Assembly: GCA_034927505.1 (NCBI GenBank)
Contig: JAYFPY010000004.1
Span: forward strand, 34,076 to 98,075
Length of the DNA: 64,000 nucleotides
Source: RUG100 sp034927505
GTDB lineage: Bacteria > Bacillota > Clostridia > Peptostreptococcales > Anaerovoracaceae
Direction of reading: 5' to 3'
A program made the translations under genes and the position numbers. The first letter of the stretch is position 1. The number at the start of each line of letters is the position of its first letter. Under the pieces are notes generated by a model. It saw nothing but the letters and a program-made list of their open reading frames with translations, did not search any database and had not been told where the DNA came from. Positions 24,175-33,800 of this stretch are shown in pieces.

Positions 24175-24747
24175 CTACAGTGCGAACCCGGCTTCGAATG
24201 CCTTTATGTTCAGCTCTGCAAATCCTTTTTTCACATTATTTTCTATTGCCTTGTGCCAGTCTACTCCTTCAACATTCATCGCTTTGACAAGAGCGCCAAG
24301 AAGTACAACATTCATGGCTTTTGGATTTCCCAGCTTTGCTGCGATCTCTCCCGCCTTTATGGACAGTACTTCGGCTTTGGTTTTCAGTTCTTCCAGTATC
24401 CCCTCGGGATAATCGACTTTTCCCATGAGGATCGGTGCAGACGGTATTTCAAAATCGTTGACCACCATCCTGCCGTTGGGTTTGAGATATTCCAGCCATC
24501 TCAATGCTTCCATCTTTTCGAAAGCAACAATGACATCGGCTTCTCCCTTTCCGACAATCGGCGAATAAACTTTTTCTCCGTAACGCACTTGTGTAGATAC
24601 GCTGCCGCCCCGCTGGCTCATCCCGTGTATCTCGCTCATTTTGACTTCGTATCCGGCTTCTATCAGGCCGCCTGTGAGGATCTTGCTGGCCAGGATGGTT
24701 CCCTGTCCGCCGACGCCCACCAGTAATATATTTTTTACTTCGCTCAT
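24175..24747 (-). CDS. iorB: Indolepyruvate:ferredoxin oxidoreductase beta subunit
   Basis: This 190-residue gamma-type domain of 2-oxoacid:ferredoxin oxidoreductases has ILLVGVGGQGTILASKILTGGL, EIHGMSQRGGSVSTQVRYG and PKAMNVVLLGALVKA. The ATG at 24747 follows GGGGAGG and overlaps the iorA stop by 4 bp. With IorA it oxidatively decarboxylates arylpyruvates to aryl-acetyl-CoA and reduces ferredoxin. Confidence 0.92.
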   Translation of the reverse strand: MSEVKNILLVGVGGQGTILASKILTGGLIEAGYEVKMSEIHGMSQRGGSVSTQVRYGEKVYSPIVGKGEADVIVAFEKMEALRWLEYLKPNGRMVVNDFEIPSAPILMGKVDYPEGILEELKTKAEVLSIKAGEIAAKLGNPKAMNVVLLGALVKAMNVEGVDWHKAIENNVKKGFAELNIKAFEAGFAL

Positions 24748-26519
24748 TTTCTTACCTCCCCGATGGCATCGAACGGACATATCTGTGTGCAGACATTACA
24801 GCCTGTACAGGATGTCTTGTCGATGTGAACAGATCCCTTCGTGCTGTATATGGCAGGACATCCGCAGTCAACGCACAGTTTGCAGTTCCGGCATTTTTCC
24901 TGATCAACTTCGCATTTTTTCGGCGAAAGATCGAAATCGTCTTTGTCCTGCTGTGAAAACTTTTTCAGGATGCACGGCCATTTTGTAATGATGACTGTAG
25001 GCTCGTCTTTTCCCAGAGCTTCGTCCAGCGCCTTGTCCACTTCATCCAGTTTGTTCGGATCCACGATATATACGTTTTCCTTTTTCATACCGATCGCAAG
25101 ACACAATGCAGGAATATCTACTTCCGGCGCCGGCTCGCCCATGAGAGTATATCCGGTTCCCGGGTTCTGCTGATGTCCGGTCATGCCGGTGATCCTGTTG
25201 TCCAGTATGACGGACACATTGGTTCCTCCATTGTATACCTCGTCGATCAGACTTGTGATGCCGCTGTGGAAGAACGTCGAATCGCCTATTACCGATACAA
25301 CTTTTGTATCCATGCCTGCCCGGTCAAGAGCTATGCTGGCTCCGTGCCCGGTACTGATGCTGCCGCCCATGCAAAAGCATGTATCTATGGCGTTGAGAGG
25401 AGGCGCCGATCCCAGTGTATAGCATCCGATGTCTCCGGTGATCATTACATTTTTTTTCTTGCTCAGCGTATAGAAAAATCCTCTGTGAGGGCATCCGGCA
25501 CAAAGTGTAGGCGGCCGGACCACTGCTTCTTTTTCTGATTTCATAGTCTCTGCATTCTTTCCGAATACTGCAGATTTCACTATATCTGTATTCAGTTCAT
25601 CGTATTTGGGGATCACATCTTTTCCGATGCATTCGATCCCCGCCATTTTCAAATGGTTTTCGATGTACGGATCCATTTCCTCGACTACGTATACCTTGTC
25701 CACTTTGGCAGCGAATTCCTTCAGCAGAGCTGTCGGCATAGGGAATGTCATTCCCAGCTTCAGATAGGAAGCATCTTCTCCGAAGGCCTCCCTTGCGTAC
25801 TGATAAGCGATGCCGCTGGTGATTACGCCGACTTTCGTCCCGTTGTATTCCGGCCTGTTTATTTCAGCGGTGCATGCATACTGTTCCATGGCTGTCAGTC
25901 TGTTTTCCAGTTCAGCACGCATTACTTTACCGTTAGCCGGAGTGGCTACGAATTTCTTGATATTCTTTTTATATGGCACAGCTGCTTTCTCGGTACGCTC
26001 GCCCAGTTCCACCAGGCTCTTTGAGTGACAGACCCTGGTGGTCATCCTCATGAGAACCGGCGTATCGAATTTCTCCGACAGTTCCAGCCCCAGCTTCATG
26101 AAATCCTTGGACTCCTGGCTGTCAGCCGGCTCCAGCATGAGCAGCCTGGCCGCTGTTGCATAGTTTCTGTTGTCCTGTTCGTTCTGAGAACTGTGCATCC
26201 CCGGGTCGTCCGCCGAAACCAGCACCAGACCTCCCGTAACTCCCGTGTAAGCAAAAGTGAACAGCGGGTCCGCCGCTACATTCACTCCCACGTGCTTCAT
26301 CGTGGCAACAGATCTGACTCCCGCCACCGACGCTCCGATAGCTGCTTCCAGGGCCACCTTTTCATTGGGCGCCCACTCGCAGTAGAGATCGCCCTTGTAC
26401 TGCACCATATTTTCCAGGATCTCCGTACTCGGAGTCCCCGGATAAGCGCTGGCAAATGCCATTCCGCCTTCCCAGGCGCCTCGCGCTGCCGCTTCATTTC
26501 CCGACATTATTGTCTTCAT
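24744..26519 (-). CDS. iorA: Indolepyruvate:ferredoxin oxidoreductase alpha subunit
   Basis: This 591-residue TPP-dependent subunit has an N-terminal pyrimidine-binding domain (GNEAAARGAWEGGMAFASAYPGTPS), PTLCAGCPHRGFFYTL, the TPP-binding region DIGCYTLG with VIGDSTFFHSG, and C-terminal ferredoxin motifs CRNCKLCVDCGCP and CTGCNVCTQICPF. The start at 26519 has AGGAGG 8 nt upstream; a longer frame upstream lacks homology. It heads a packed seven-gene operon running to 19599. Confidence 0.93.
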   Translation of the reverse strand: MKTIMSGNEAAARGAWEGGMAFASAYPGTPSTEILENMVQYKGDLYCEWAPNEKVALEAAIGASVAGVRSVATMKHVGVNVAADPLFTFAYTGVTGGLVLVSADDPGMHSSQNEQDNRNYATAARLLMLEPADSQESKDFMKLGLELSEKFDTPVLMRMTTRVCHSKSLVELGERTEKAAVPYKKNIKKFVATPANGKVMRAELENRLTAMEQYACTAEINRPEYNGTKVGVITSGIAYQYAREAFGEDASYLKLGMTFPMPTALLKEFAAKVDKVYVVEEMDPYIENHLKMAGIECIGKDVIPKYDELNTDIVKSAVFGKNAETMKSEKEAVVRPPTLCAGCPHRGFFYTLSKKKNVMITGDIGCYTLGSAPPLNAIDTCFCMGGSISTGHGASIALDRAGMDTKVVSVIGDSTFFHSGITSLIDEVYNGGTNVSVILDNRITGMTGHQQNPGTGYTLMGEPAPEVDIPALCLAIGMKKENVYIVDPNKLDEVDKALDEALGKDEPTVIITKWPCILKKFSQQDKDDFDLSPKKCEVDQEKCRNCKLCVDCGCPAIYSTKGSVHIDKTSCTGCNVCTQICPFDAIGEVRK

Positions 26520-26619
26520 TCTTGTTATCCTCCTGTAAACCGGTCTTACAGCCTCTTTTTTCAGCCTTTGCCGGTGATTTTTTACATACATCGCGATTAT
26601 ATCATAAACGGCCGGTTTT

Positions 26620-27022
26620 CTAAAGGTGTGAGTTGTATCCGTTTATCATATCGTCAAACGACGTCACTTCTACTTTGGGATCGTTCTGAGCAATTTTTTT
26701 GACTTCGTCAGTAAAGCCTGTTTTTGCAAAAAAATGTAGATATTTATTCTTTTGATCAAACATCTCTGCCTGCTCCTGCAGATCTTTTCAAATACGGCTC
26801 CCATAAAATCGTTTAGCTGTGGCCTGACATTTTTCTTATAGACTGTTTCACCGAGACCTCTTGAAATGCTGCTCACATTAGGCAGTACAAAACGGTACCA
26901 GAATACAAATATTGAATCCTCCAGTGAATAGATCGTCTTTCGGCTTTTTTCCGATTCCATGCTTGGCACTTCTTTTTTTATCACGCCCAGCGACATAAGA
27001 GTTTTGATTTGATTTGTACAGG
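26620..27022 (-). pseudogene. Remnant of an archaeal-type AAA ATPase with DUF234 domain
   Basis: Reading leftward, the first part (IKTLMSLGVIKKEVPS, TIYSLEDSIFVFWYRFVLP, RPQLNDFMGAVFEKICR) is the start of the C-terminal DUF234 half of a membrane-associated ATPase. After about 26790 another frame continues with DQKNKYLHFFAKTGFTDEVKK and VEVTSFDDMI to a TAG at 26620, the normal family end. The nuclease-like middle and the whole ATPase half are missing: an internal deletion plus truncation by the neighbouring IS fragment. Confidence 0.75.
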
Positions 27023-27340
27023 CCATTCCTGTTTACGGCTATCGCTTTCTCTGACTATCTCATCCAGGAACTCGAGCACATCTTTGACGATGTTGACACC
27101 TACGGTATCAAGTGCCTTTTTTGTCTCAATGATAAATTGAGATATGTCTTGCTTTTCTTCAATAATTCTTTTTAAATTATTATTGGTTTCGGTAGTGATA
27201 ATTTCTGTAATAAACGGTATAATGTTATTCATAAGAGCACTCCTTTTTTAATATATTTATATTAGTAACTAAATTCTATCATAAAAGTTGTTGCTCTTAT
27301 TTTTTATTTTTCTTTTTCCCCACTGTAACTTTACACTAAG
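27023..27340 (-). mobile_element. 5' fragment of an ISLre2-like insertion sequence
   Basis: From 27340 leftward this matches the element starting at 63862 with only three differences over about 139 bp. It holds the left end, an AAGGAG ribosome site and the first 70 codons of the transposase (ATG at 27232; SQFIIETKKALDTVGVNIVKDVLE), which look like ISLre2/UPF0236 transposases. After RKQEW the frame passes directly into DUF234 sequence, so the rest of the element is deleted. Confidence 0.75.
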
Positions 27341-27356
27341 GTCTCCCCTATAAAAA

Positions 27357-27378
27357 GAACGCCGGTTTCCCGGCGTTC
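27357..27378 (-). terminator. Rho-independent terminator after prmC
   Basis: GAACGCCGG-TTTC-CCGGCGTTC forms a 9-bp GC-rich hairpin followed leftward by TTTTTA. It lies 14 bp beyond the prmC stop. Confidence 0.85.
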
Positions 27379-27391
27379 GCATTTTCAAAGA

Positions 27392-28252
27392 TCATTTTCT
27401 CTTGCCGATCAGTCTGGCCGACACAGCTCTGTCGTTTCCTGCCAGATCCTTTGTCGTCTGCACATCGCAAAATTTCTCTGTATCCATTATCAGCTGTTCC
27501 ACTTCACTGCTCTGATCGTTCCCGATCTCCAGGACCAAAAGGCCGTCCTTTTTCAAATGATCCGGCGCCAGTCCTATTATCGGTCTGTAAAAATCAAGAC
27601 CGTCTGTGCCTCCGTCCAAGGCAGCGGCAGGTTCATGATCTTTCACCTCCGGCATCAGCGTCGGTATGATATCGCTCCTTATATACGGCGGATTGGACAC
27701 AATCATATTATACTTTTTCTTCTTGATGGGTCCGTACAGATCTCCCTGTTTTATATCCATCTTTACGCCCCATGCAGTTGCATTCTTTTCTGTAAGAGCC
27801 ACCGCCTCAGGGCTGACATCCACAGCCGTTACCTTTGTCTTGGGTATCCTGTGAGCCAGCGATATGCCGATCACGCCGCTTCCGCAGCAGAGATCCAGGA
27901 TCGTGTCGCCCTTTTTCTCTCTGAACAGTTTTTCTGCAGTTTCAACTACCACTTCTGTATCCATTCTAGGCACCAGCACTTTTGGATCCACATCGAATTT
28001 CATGCCCATGAATTCCTGTTCGCCGGTCAGATGCTGCAGCGGTATCCGGCTGCATCTCTTTGCAACTACGTCAAAATACATTTCTGCAGTTCTGTCATCA
28101 GTGGGTTCGCCCCATTCGAGAAAAAACTTTGAACGCTCTATTCTTTTGAGCCAGCAGTACAGTGCTTCTGCTTCTGTTTTATGTTCTTCGATACCGGCTT
28201 CTGTCAATTGCCGGTCTGCCATTTTAACGATGTCTGATACTAATAAACTCAT
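27392..28252 (-). CDS. prmC: Release factor glutamine N5-methyltransferase
   Basis: This 286-residue SAM-dependent methyltransferase modifies the GGQ glutamine of release factors. It shows PLQHLTGEQEFMGMKF, VPRMDTEVVVE, the SAM motif ILDLCCGSGVIGISLA and the catalytic NPPY in MIVSNPPYIRSD. Its start overlaps the DUF1385 gene end by 4 bp. The usual downstream partner prfA is absent: a terminator and the IS/pseudogene patch follow. Confidence 0.93.
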   Translation of the reverse strand: MSLLVSDIVKMADRQLTEAGIEEHKTEAEALYCWLKRIERSKFFLEWGEPTDDRTAEMYFDVVAKRCSRIPLQHLTGEQEFMGMKFDVDPKVLVPRMDTEVVVETAEKLFREKKGDTILDLCCGSGVIGISLAHRIPKTKVTAVDVSPEAVALTEKNATAWGVKMDIKQGDLYGPIKKKKYNMIVSNPPYIRSDIIPTLMPEVKDHEPAAALDGGTDGLDFYRPIIGLAPDHLKKDGLLVLEIGNDQSSEVEQLIMDTEKFCDVQTTKDLAGNDRAVSARLIGKRK

Positions 28253-29259
28253 TCTTCTTTCTCTTTTCTTTTTATGATTCTTCCTTTGCCGTCACATATC
28301 CCTTCGCCGTAGTCGCCTTCTTCTGCCAGCACTGCTTCCATAGCTGCAATGGCTACTTCCAGCTGTTTGTCGTCCGGCGTGGCCGTCGTCAGCTTTTGCA
28401 GGTAGAGTCCCGGCATGCTGAGCACTTTGACGAACCAGTTGTCCGTGCTGCCCGCCCATCTGAGAAGCTCATATGACAGTCCTGCTATCACAGGGATCAG
28501 CAGCAGTCTGGACACGATCCTCCAGACCAGGTTCGGCCATCCCAAAAGGGAAAACAGGATCAGTGAGATCACCATTACAAACATGAGAAAACTGGTCCCG
28601 CATCTCGGGTGGAGTGTATAGAAAGTCTGACAGTTCTCCGGTGTCAGCTCCAGTCCGTTTTCATAACAGTGTATGCATTTATGCTCTGCGCCATGGAATT
28701 GAAATACTCTCTTTATATCCGGCATCTTTGAAATCAGCACTATGTATAAGATAAACAGCACGATCCTCAGTATACCTTCGAACAGATTCAGTACAACTCC
28801 GTTGTGTGTAACATTTTTCATCAGGCTGGTCAGCGCCGTCGGTCCTATTATGAATATGCCTACAGTAAATAATATCGCAAACACTACCGACATGTAAAGC
28901 ATAATATTCCATGCGCCTTTTTTTCCGAATTTTTTTTCCAGCCATAGAGTGAATTTATCATCCTCGTATTCCTCTGCGCCTTCTCCTTCATAGCTTTCCA
29001 GGACATCCGCCGAGTACATCAGTGTTTTGGTACCCTGCACCAGGCTGGCGACAAATACGAAGACGCCCCTGATGAGAGGGATCTTTGCTATCCGGCTGGT
29101 CTTTGGATTGGATTCGGTCTTAATGTGGAGGCTGTCATCGGGAAGCCTGAGAGCAACCGACGTTCTTTCGGCCCCTTTCATCATTATTCCCTCGAGCACC
29201 GCCTGTCCTCCGACCTTTGTCGGGCAGGCATCTTTTATAAATATTTTTTTCAGATCCAT
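28249..29259 (-). CDS. DUF1385 (YqhQ-like) membrane protein
   Basis: This 336-residue protein has the family start PTKVGGQAVLEGIMMKGAERTSVALR and several helices (VVFAILFTVGIFIIGPTAL, FVMVISLILFSLLG). A conserved FHGAEHKCIHCYENG patch could bind metal. Function is unknown; it is commonly encoded between rho/rpmE and prmC/prfA in clostridia, as here (rpmE missing). Confidence 0.85.
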   Translation of the reverse strand: MDLKKIFIKDACPTKVGGQAVLEGIMMKGAERTSVALRLPDDSLHIKTESNPKTSRIAKIPLIRGVFVFVASLVQGTKTLMYSADVLESYEGEGAEEYEDDKFTLWLEKKFGKKGAWNIMLYMSVVFAILFTVGIFIIGPTALTSLMKNVTHNGVVLNLFEGILRIVLFILYIVLISKMPDIKRVFQFHGAEHKCIHCYENGLELTPENCQTFYTLHPRCGTSFLMFVMVISLILFSLLGWPNLVWRIVSRLLLIPVIAGLSYELLRWAGSTDNWFVKVLSMPGLYLQKLTTATPDDKQLEVAIAAMEAVLAEEGDYGEGICDGKGRIIKRKEKEE

Positions 29260-29278
29260 TTCACATCCTCGTGCTGTT

Positions 29279-30697
29279 CTACAATTTGATCTTCTTTATT
29301 ATCTGCACGAATTCCTTATTGTTTCTCGTATGCGACAGATTATCGATTATCATTTCCGTAACTTCCTGATTGTCTTCATTTCCAAGAGCTCGTCGCATAT
29401 ACCAGATTGCTTCCATTTCATCCTGATCCATCAGCAGATCCTCACGCCTTGTACCTGACATATTCAGATCCAGTGCCGGGAATATCCTCTTTTCCGACAG
29501 CTTTCTGTCCAGATGCAGTTCCATATTTCCCGTGCCCTTGAATTCCTCAAAGATCACATCGTCCATCCTGCTGCCCGTCTCAACCAGCGCTGTAGCCAGT
29601 ATGGTAATGCTGCCGCCTTCTTCCATGTTTCGGGCCGCACCGAAGAATTTTTTCGGTTTGTAAAGAGCCGCCGGATCCAGTCCCCCTGACAAAGTCCTTC
29701 CCGAAGGAGGCACCGTCAGGTTGTAAGCTCTTGCCAGCCTTGTAATACTGTCCAGCAGTATCACCACATCTTTTCCGTGCTCCACCAGTCTTTTTGCTCT
29801 TGCCAGCACCATCTCTGCAACCTTTGCATGATGCTGCGGCTGTTCATCAAACGTGGAATATATTACATCGCCGTGATGAAGAGATCTCTTCATGTCAGTG
29901 ACTTCCTCCGGTCTTTCATCGACCAGAAGAACGATCAGCTCCATCTCCGGGTATTTCTTTTCTATACTGTGGGCCACTTTCTTGAGCAGTACAGTTTTTC
30001 CTGCCTTTGGAGCCGCCACTATCAGACCTCGCTGGCCTTTTCCTATAGGTGCCACCAAGTCGATCAGTCTCATTGACAGTTCTCTGGGGCTGTCCTCAAG
30101 AGAGATCCTTTCGTTTGGAAATATCGGCGTCAGATCGTCAAAATCCGGTCTGCGTCGTGCGACCTGCAGATCATCGCCGTTGACCGTACTTACATACAGC
30201 AGCGCACCGAATTTTTCATTTTTATTCGGAAGCCGGGATATCCCCTTTATCCTGTCGCCGGTTTTAAGATTGAATCTGCGTATCTGCTGCGGTGCAACGT
30301 ATACGTCTCGGTCGCTGGTAAGAAAGTTATCAAATCTGAGAAAGCCGAAACCGCCATCCGCCAGTTCCAGTATGCCCTCCACTTCCGGTCGGTTCTCTTC
30401 CTTCTCTCTTGTCTCTTTATCCTTGTGGTCGTTCTTCTTCACATCGGTCTTTTCTTTCTTTTCTTTTACAGTTTCGGGCTCTTCAGAGTTTTTCTGTTCT
30501 TTTTCAACAGGCTTATTTTCTGCTTTTTTTGCAGTCTTCTCTGTTTTTTCTGCGTTTTTACCGGCAGGCTCATCCAAAGAAAGCATCGCCTCTATCAGCT
30601 GTGCTTTTTTGAGTTTGCCGTAACCTTCAACGCCAAAGGCCTTTGCGATCTCACGAAGTTCCGCGACCTTCTTTCCCTTTAGTGTTTTTTCATCCAT
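29279..30697 (-). CDS. rho: Transcription termination factor Rho
   Basis: This 472-residue RNA helicase has an N-terminal SAP-like helix region (LKGKKVAELREIAKAFG), then a Lys/Glu-rich insertion (about residues 50-105), the RNA-binding cold-shock-like part (LELADGGFGFLR, VAPQQIRRFNLKTGD) and the ATPase core: GQRGLIVAAPKAGKTVLLKK (Walker A), LLVDERPEEVTDM, VVILLDSITRLARAYN. The Shine-Dalgarno (GGGAGG) is 24 nt from the ATG, but an AGAC-GAAA-GTCT hairpin (30710-30721) lies between and would shorten the effective distance. Confidence 0.95.
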   Translation of the reverse strand: MDEKTLKGKKVAELREIAKAFGVEGYGKLKKAQLIEAMLSLDEPAGKNAEKTEKTAKKAENKPVEKEQKNSEEPETVKEKKEKTDVKKNDHKDKETREKEENRPEVEGILELADGGFGFLRFDNFLTSDRDVYVAPQQIRRFNLKTGDRIKGISRLPNKNEKFGALLYVSTVNGDDLQVARRRPDFDDLTPIFPNERISLEDSPRELSMRLIDLVAPIGKGQRGLIVAAPKAGKTVLLKKVAHSIEKKYPEMELIVLLVDERPEEVTDMKRSLHHGDVIYSTFDEQPQHHAKVAEMVLARAKRLVEHGKDVVILLDSITRLARAYNLTVPPSGRTLSGGLDPAALYKPKKFFGAARNMEEGGSITILATALVETGSRMDDVIFEEFKGTGNMELHLDRKLSEKRIFPALDLNMSGTRREDLLMDQDEMEAIWYMRRALGNEDNQEVTEMIIDNLSHTRNNKEFVQIIKKIKL

Positions 30698-30795
30698 AAT
30701 TACAATAAAAGACTTTCGTCTCCTCCCATTTTCAATTTTTTCTACTTTGGAAAATAATAAGAATAATATTGCGATACCCCTGTATCTCCGCAGTC

Positions 30796-30825
30796 ATTAT
30801 ACACCCATTGTATGCAGAATGTCAA
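30796..30825 (-). promoter_or_regulatory. Promoter of rho
   Basis: On the minus strand TTGACA (30825-30820), an 18-bp spacer and TATAAT (30801-30796) form a near-consensus vegetative promoter giving a leader of about 90 nt. Its -35 overlaps the U-tract of the upstream protease terminator. Confidence 0.7.
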
Positions 30826-30826
30826 A

Positions 30827-30857
30827 ATCAGCCGGAGCCTGTGGAGCCCCGACTGAT
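30827..30857 (-). terminator. Terminator of the S8 protease gene
   Basis: A 13-bp stem with G-U pairs (ATCAGTCGGGGCT with GGCTCCGGCTGAT, minus reading) is followed by TTTTG. It separates the protease from rho. Confidence 0.7.
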
Positions 30858-30879
30858 CTGTGTTACTTTTTTTCAAATG

Positions 30880-33800
30880 TTAGAGTGTTACACGTTTCTG
30901 GCTTTTTTTGATCGTATAGTATGAACTCTTATCCCCTTTGAGTGCTTTCACTTTGACTTTGAACTTGTTCCCGCGGAGACCGTATGCTATATCGATACTT
31001 GTTTTTTTAGTCTTGTAATACGACCACTTCTTGGTCTTGTAACTGTACAGGCCAACCTTGTATGCTCCGGCCTTTTTATTCTTCTGCCATTTGACACGCA
31101 CTTCTCTGTAATAATCGCCTTTGCCGGCATACTTGATTTTCGGAATGCTAAGTCTGGTTATCAGGGCCTTTTTCTTTGAGTAAGCAGAACTCAGCGTTTC
31201 GCCGAAACCATTTCTGCCAACAGCCTGTACTGCAATCTTGTACTTTCTGTGACCCTGTTTGGTCTTGATGCTTATGTTTGTTTTTTTGGTCTTGTAATAA
31301 TACCATTTCTTCTTACTGTACTTGTAGACTTTTACCTTGTAATACTCCGCTCCGGAAACACCTTTCCATTTTGCATTGACGTATATACCGGTCTTGCCCC
31401 CCGATGACACCTTCTTTATCGCCGGCGTTTTCAAAGTCTTTTTAGTCTGACCCGGTTGTTCGATAGTGTCTGCAGAGTCGGCTGCCATTATCCTTCCTTC
31501 GGTATCCGTTCCCAGGACATAGTACTTGCTGCCATATGCCGTGGCTGCAAAATTGAACAGCTTTCCGGTGCTCACCAGCTTTCCGGTCTTGACGAATCCT
31601 GCGTTGTTGTCAAAAGTCATCTTGTAGGTATCTGCAGTCGTATTGCCGTCATCGTTTTTTATCACAGGACCGGTCATTATCATGCCTCCCTTTACAGATC
31701 CGATAGTCATAGTTTTATCCTGTTTGTCAGAGATGCCTGAAGGCATTATGCCTGTTTTTACGACTTTGCTCGTGGCCTTGCCGCCGCTAAAGCTGATCTT
31801 TTCCAGGCTATCGACGATATTTCCGTCCGCATCCGTTCCCCCTGCCATGTATATGTCGGTCCCTCCGGTGTATGCCGCTGCAGGTTCGTTCCTTACGGTG
31901 TCGATTTCTCCGACTTTGGTGAATGTCCTATTCTTCATGTCTATCCGGTATATGTCTTTCTGCGGTTTCGTTGTCATAGTCTCGGTGAACAGTCTCTGTC
32001 CTCCCATATAATATAGACCTTCACCATTGTTTATGATCATCCCGGTCATCAGGATAGGGGTCTCACTGTTTGTCGCATATACGCTCCATTTATTGCTGTC
32101 CGGATCATATGAAGCCAGCATGCTGTCAGCGGTTTTATTGTTGATCACGACCGTTACCAGTCTGCCTTCATATGTACATGTGCTTTTGACTAAAGGCATA
32201 GAGTCGCTGCTCAAGCCCGCCTTTTCGCTCCATTCTTTATTCTTTGTATCATAGCACCACATATCGATTCCGTTGTCATCATTTGTCCCTAAACAATACA
32301 GCTTGTTATTTAGTGCACATACAGAATACACTGCCATGTTATAAAAACCCTTTGCATCTTTTGCATCAGGCAGTGTCAGCCTGTCATATAGATTCGGGTC
32401 ATTGTCCGGATCTATATCAAAATACTGATGTCCTGTTCGACTTTGACTTTTATCGCCGGCAGTCTGCACTTCTACTTTGTTCCGGCCGGTGTCTATGTTT
32501 TCAGACGCATCGATCTTTATTTCCGTATCGCTCCATGCTGCTGTATCGACTTCTTTTCCTCCGATAGTTACCTTTCCTTTTTCATTGCCGAAAAAGAACC
32601 CTCCTATTACCAGTTGACTATTGTCCATTTTAGCGCTGTTTACCACCGGTGATGTATCTTTGTCAAGTGCTTTTTTCACGCTTGCCAGACCGCCGGATAT
32701 ACTTTTGCCGGCTGTGTTATCTTCTTTCAGAGGTTCCACACTGCCGATTATCCTTGCCGCCAGTTTGTCAGCCTTATCATCTTTGAAATTTGCTGCCAGG
32801 ATAGCTGCTTCTCCGGTCACTGCAGGTGCAGCCATTGATGTCCCGCTCATATACTGGTATGACCTATTCATATCGGTCAGGGTCATATCATCAAACAGTA
32901 CAGAGACACCGGCTGCGCCCTTAAATTCAGCTGTTGCTCCGCTGATATACATTTTGACCGTAAAATCCTCCCAGTCAGTGTTCTCCGGCATCTGGACAGT
33001 TCCTATGCTCCACCTATTTACAGAACCCGGCATGATCAACGCGTTATCTTTGGTATCCGAAGCCCACTTGCCGTTCGTCAGTTTCACATCGACCGTTACC
33101 GCTATCATTTCGATATTTTTATCATTGGCACCTATTTTGTATCTAAATGCAAGATATTTGGCCTTCTTAACCTTTTCTGTACCTTTCGTGATAAAAAAGG
33201 CCCCTTCGTCATCCGGATTGTCTGATAAAGAAGTCGCTTTTAGAGCGTTGTCTGCGTTCCCTTGATCCTTGGCTATCTCCAGGTCAATTTTCTCACTTGT
33301 TTCTTTGCTGTAGGTATAATTAAATGTTCCATCGATAACATCTCGGTCATAATTATCGACTAGTTTCGCATTCTTAGTATCGTCGACATCCGCAGTGCTG
33401 CTTTTGGGCACAGTCGAATAGATATCGACTCCCGGAGCCGCAACGTCTGTGGTAGATGCACCGTAATTGGTAAAATACGCAGCCTTTCCATCCTTGTCCG
33501 ATGCATTTACTGCGACCACATATGGGTTGTTTTTCAATCCCGATACAGTCTGGTTCTCTACATCACAGTCCTTGGAATCATTCCCCGAAGCGAAACATGA
33601 TACTGCACCGGCTTTTCCAACTTCGGAAACGGCTATGTCCACAGAACTGCCGCCTGCTGTACCTCCCCATGAGTCGTTGACGGCCTTGACATTGACCCCG
33701 GACTCGATGGCTGTTTTGATATATTCATAGCCTTTTATGATCGATGATCCATAAAATATGCCGTCCTTGTTCCCGGCTTTTACCGCCATGATCTTCTCTC

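Noticed and set aside
27233..27392. Possible regulatory RNA in the gap before prmC's terminator
   Set aside because: The sequence is explained by the IS left end, and the remaining hairpin is a simple terminator.
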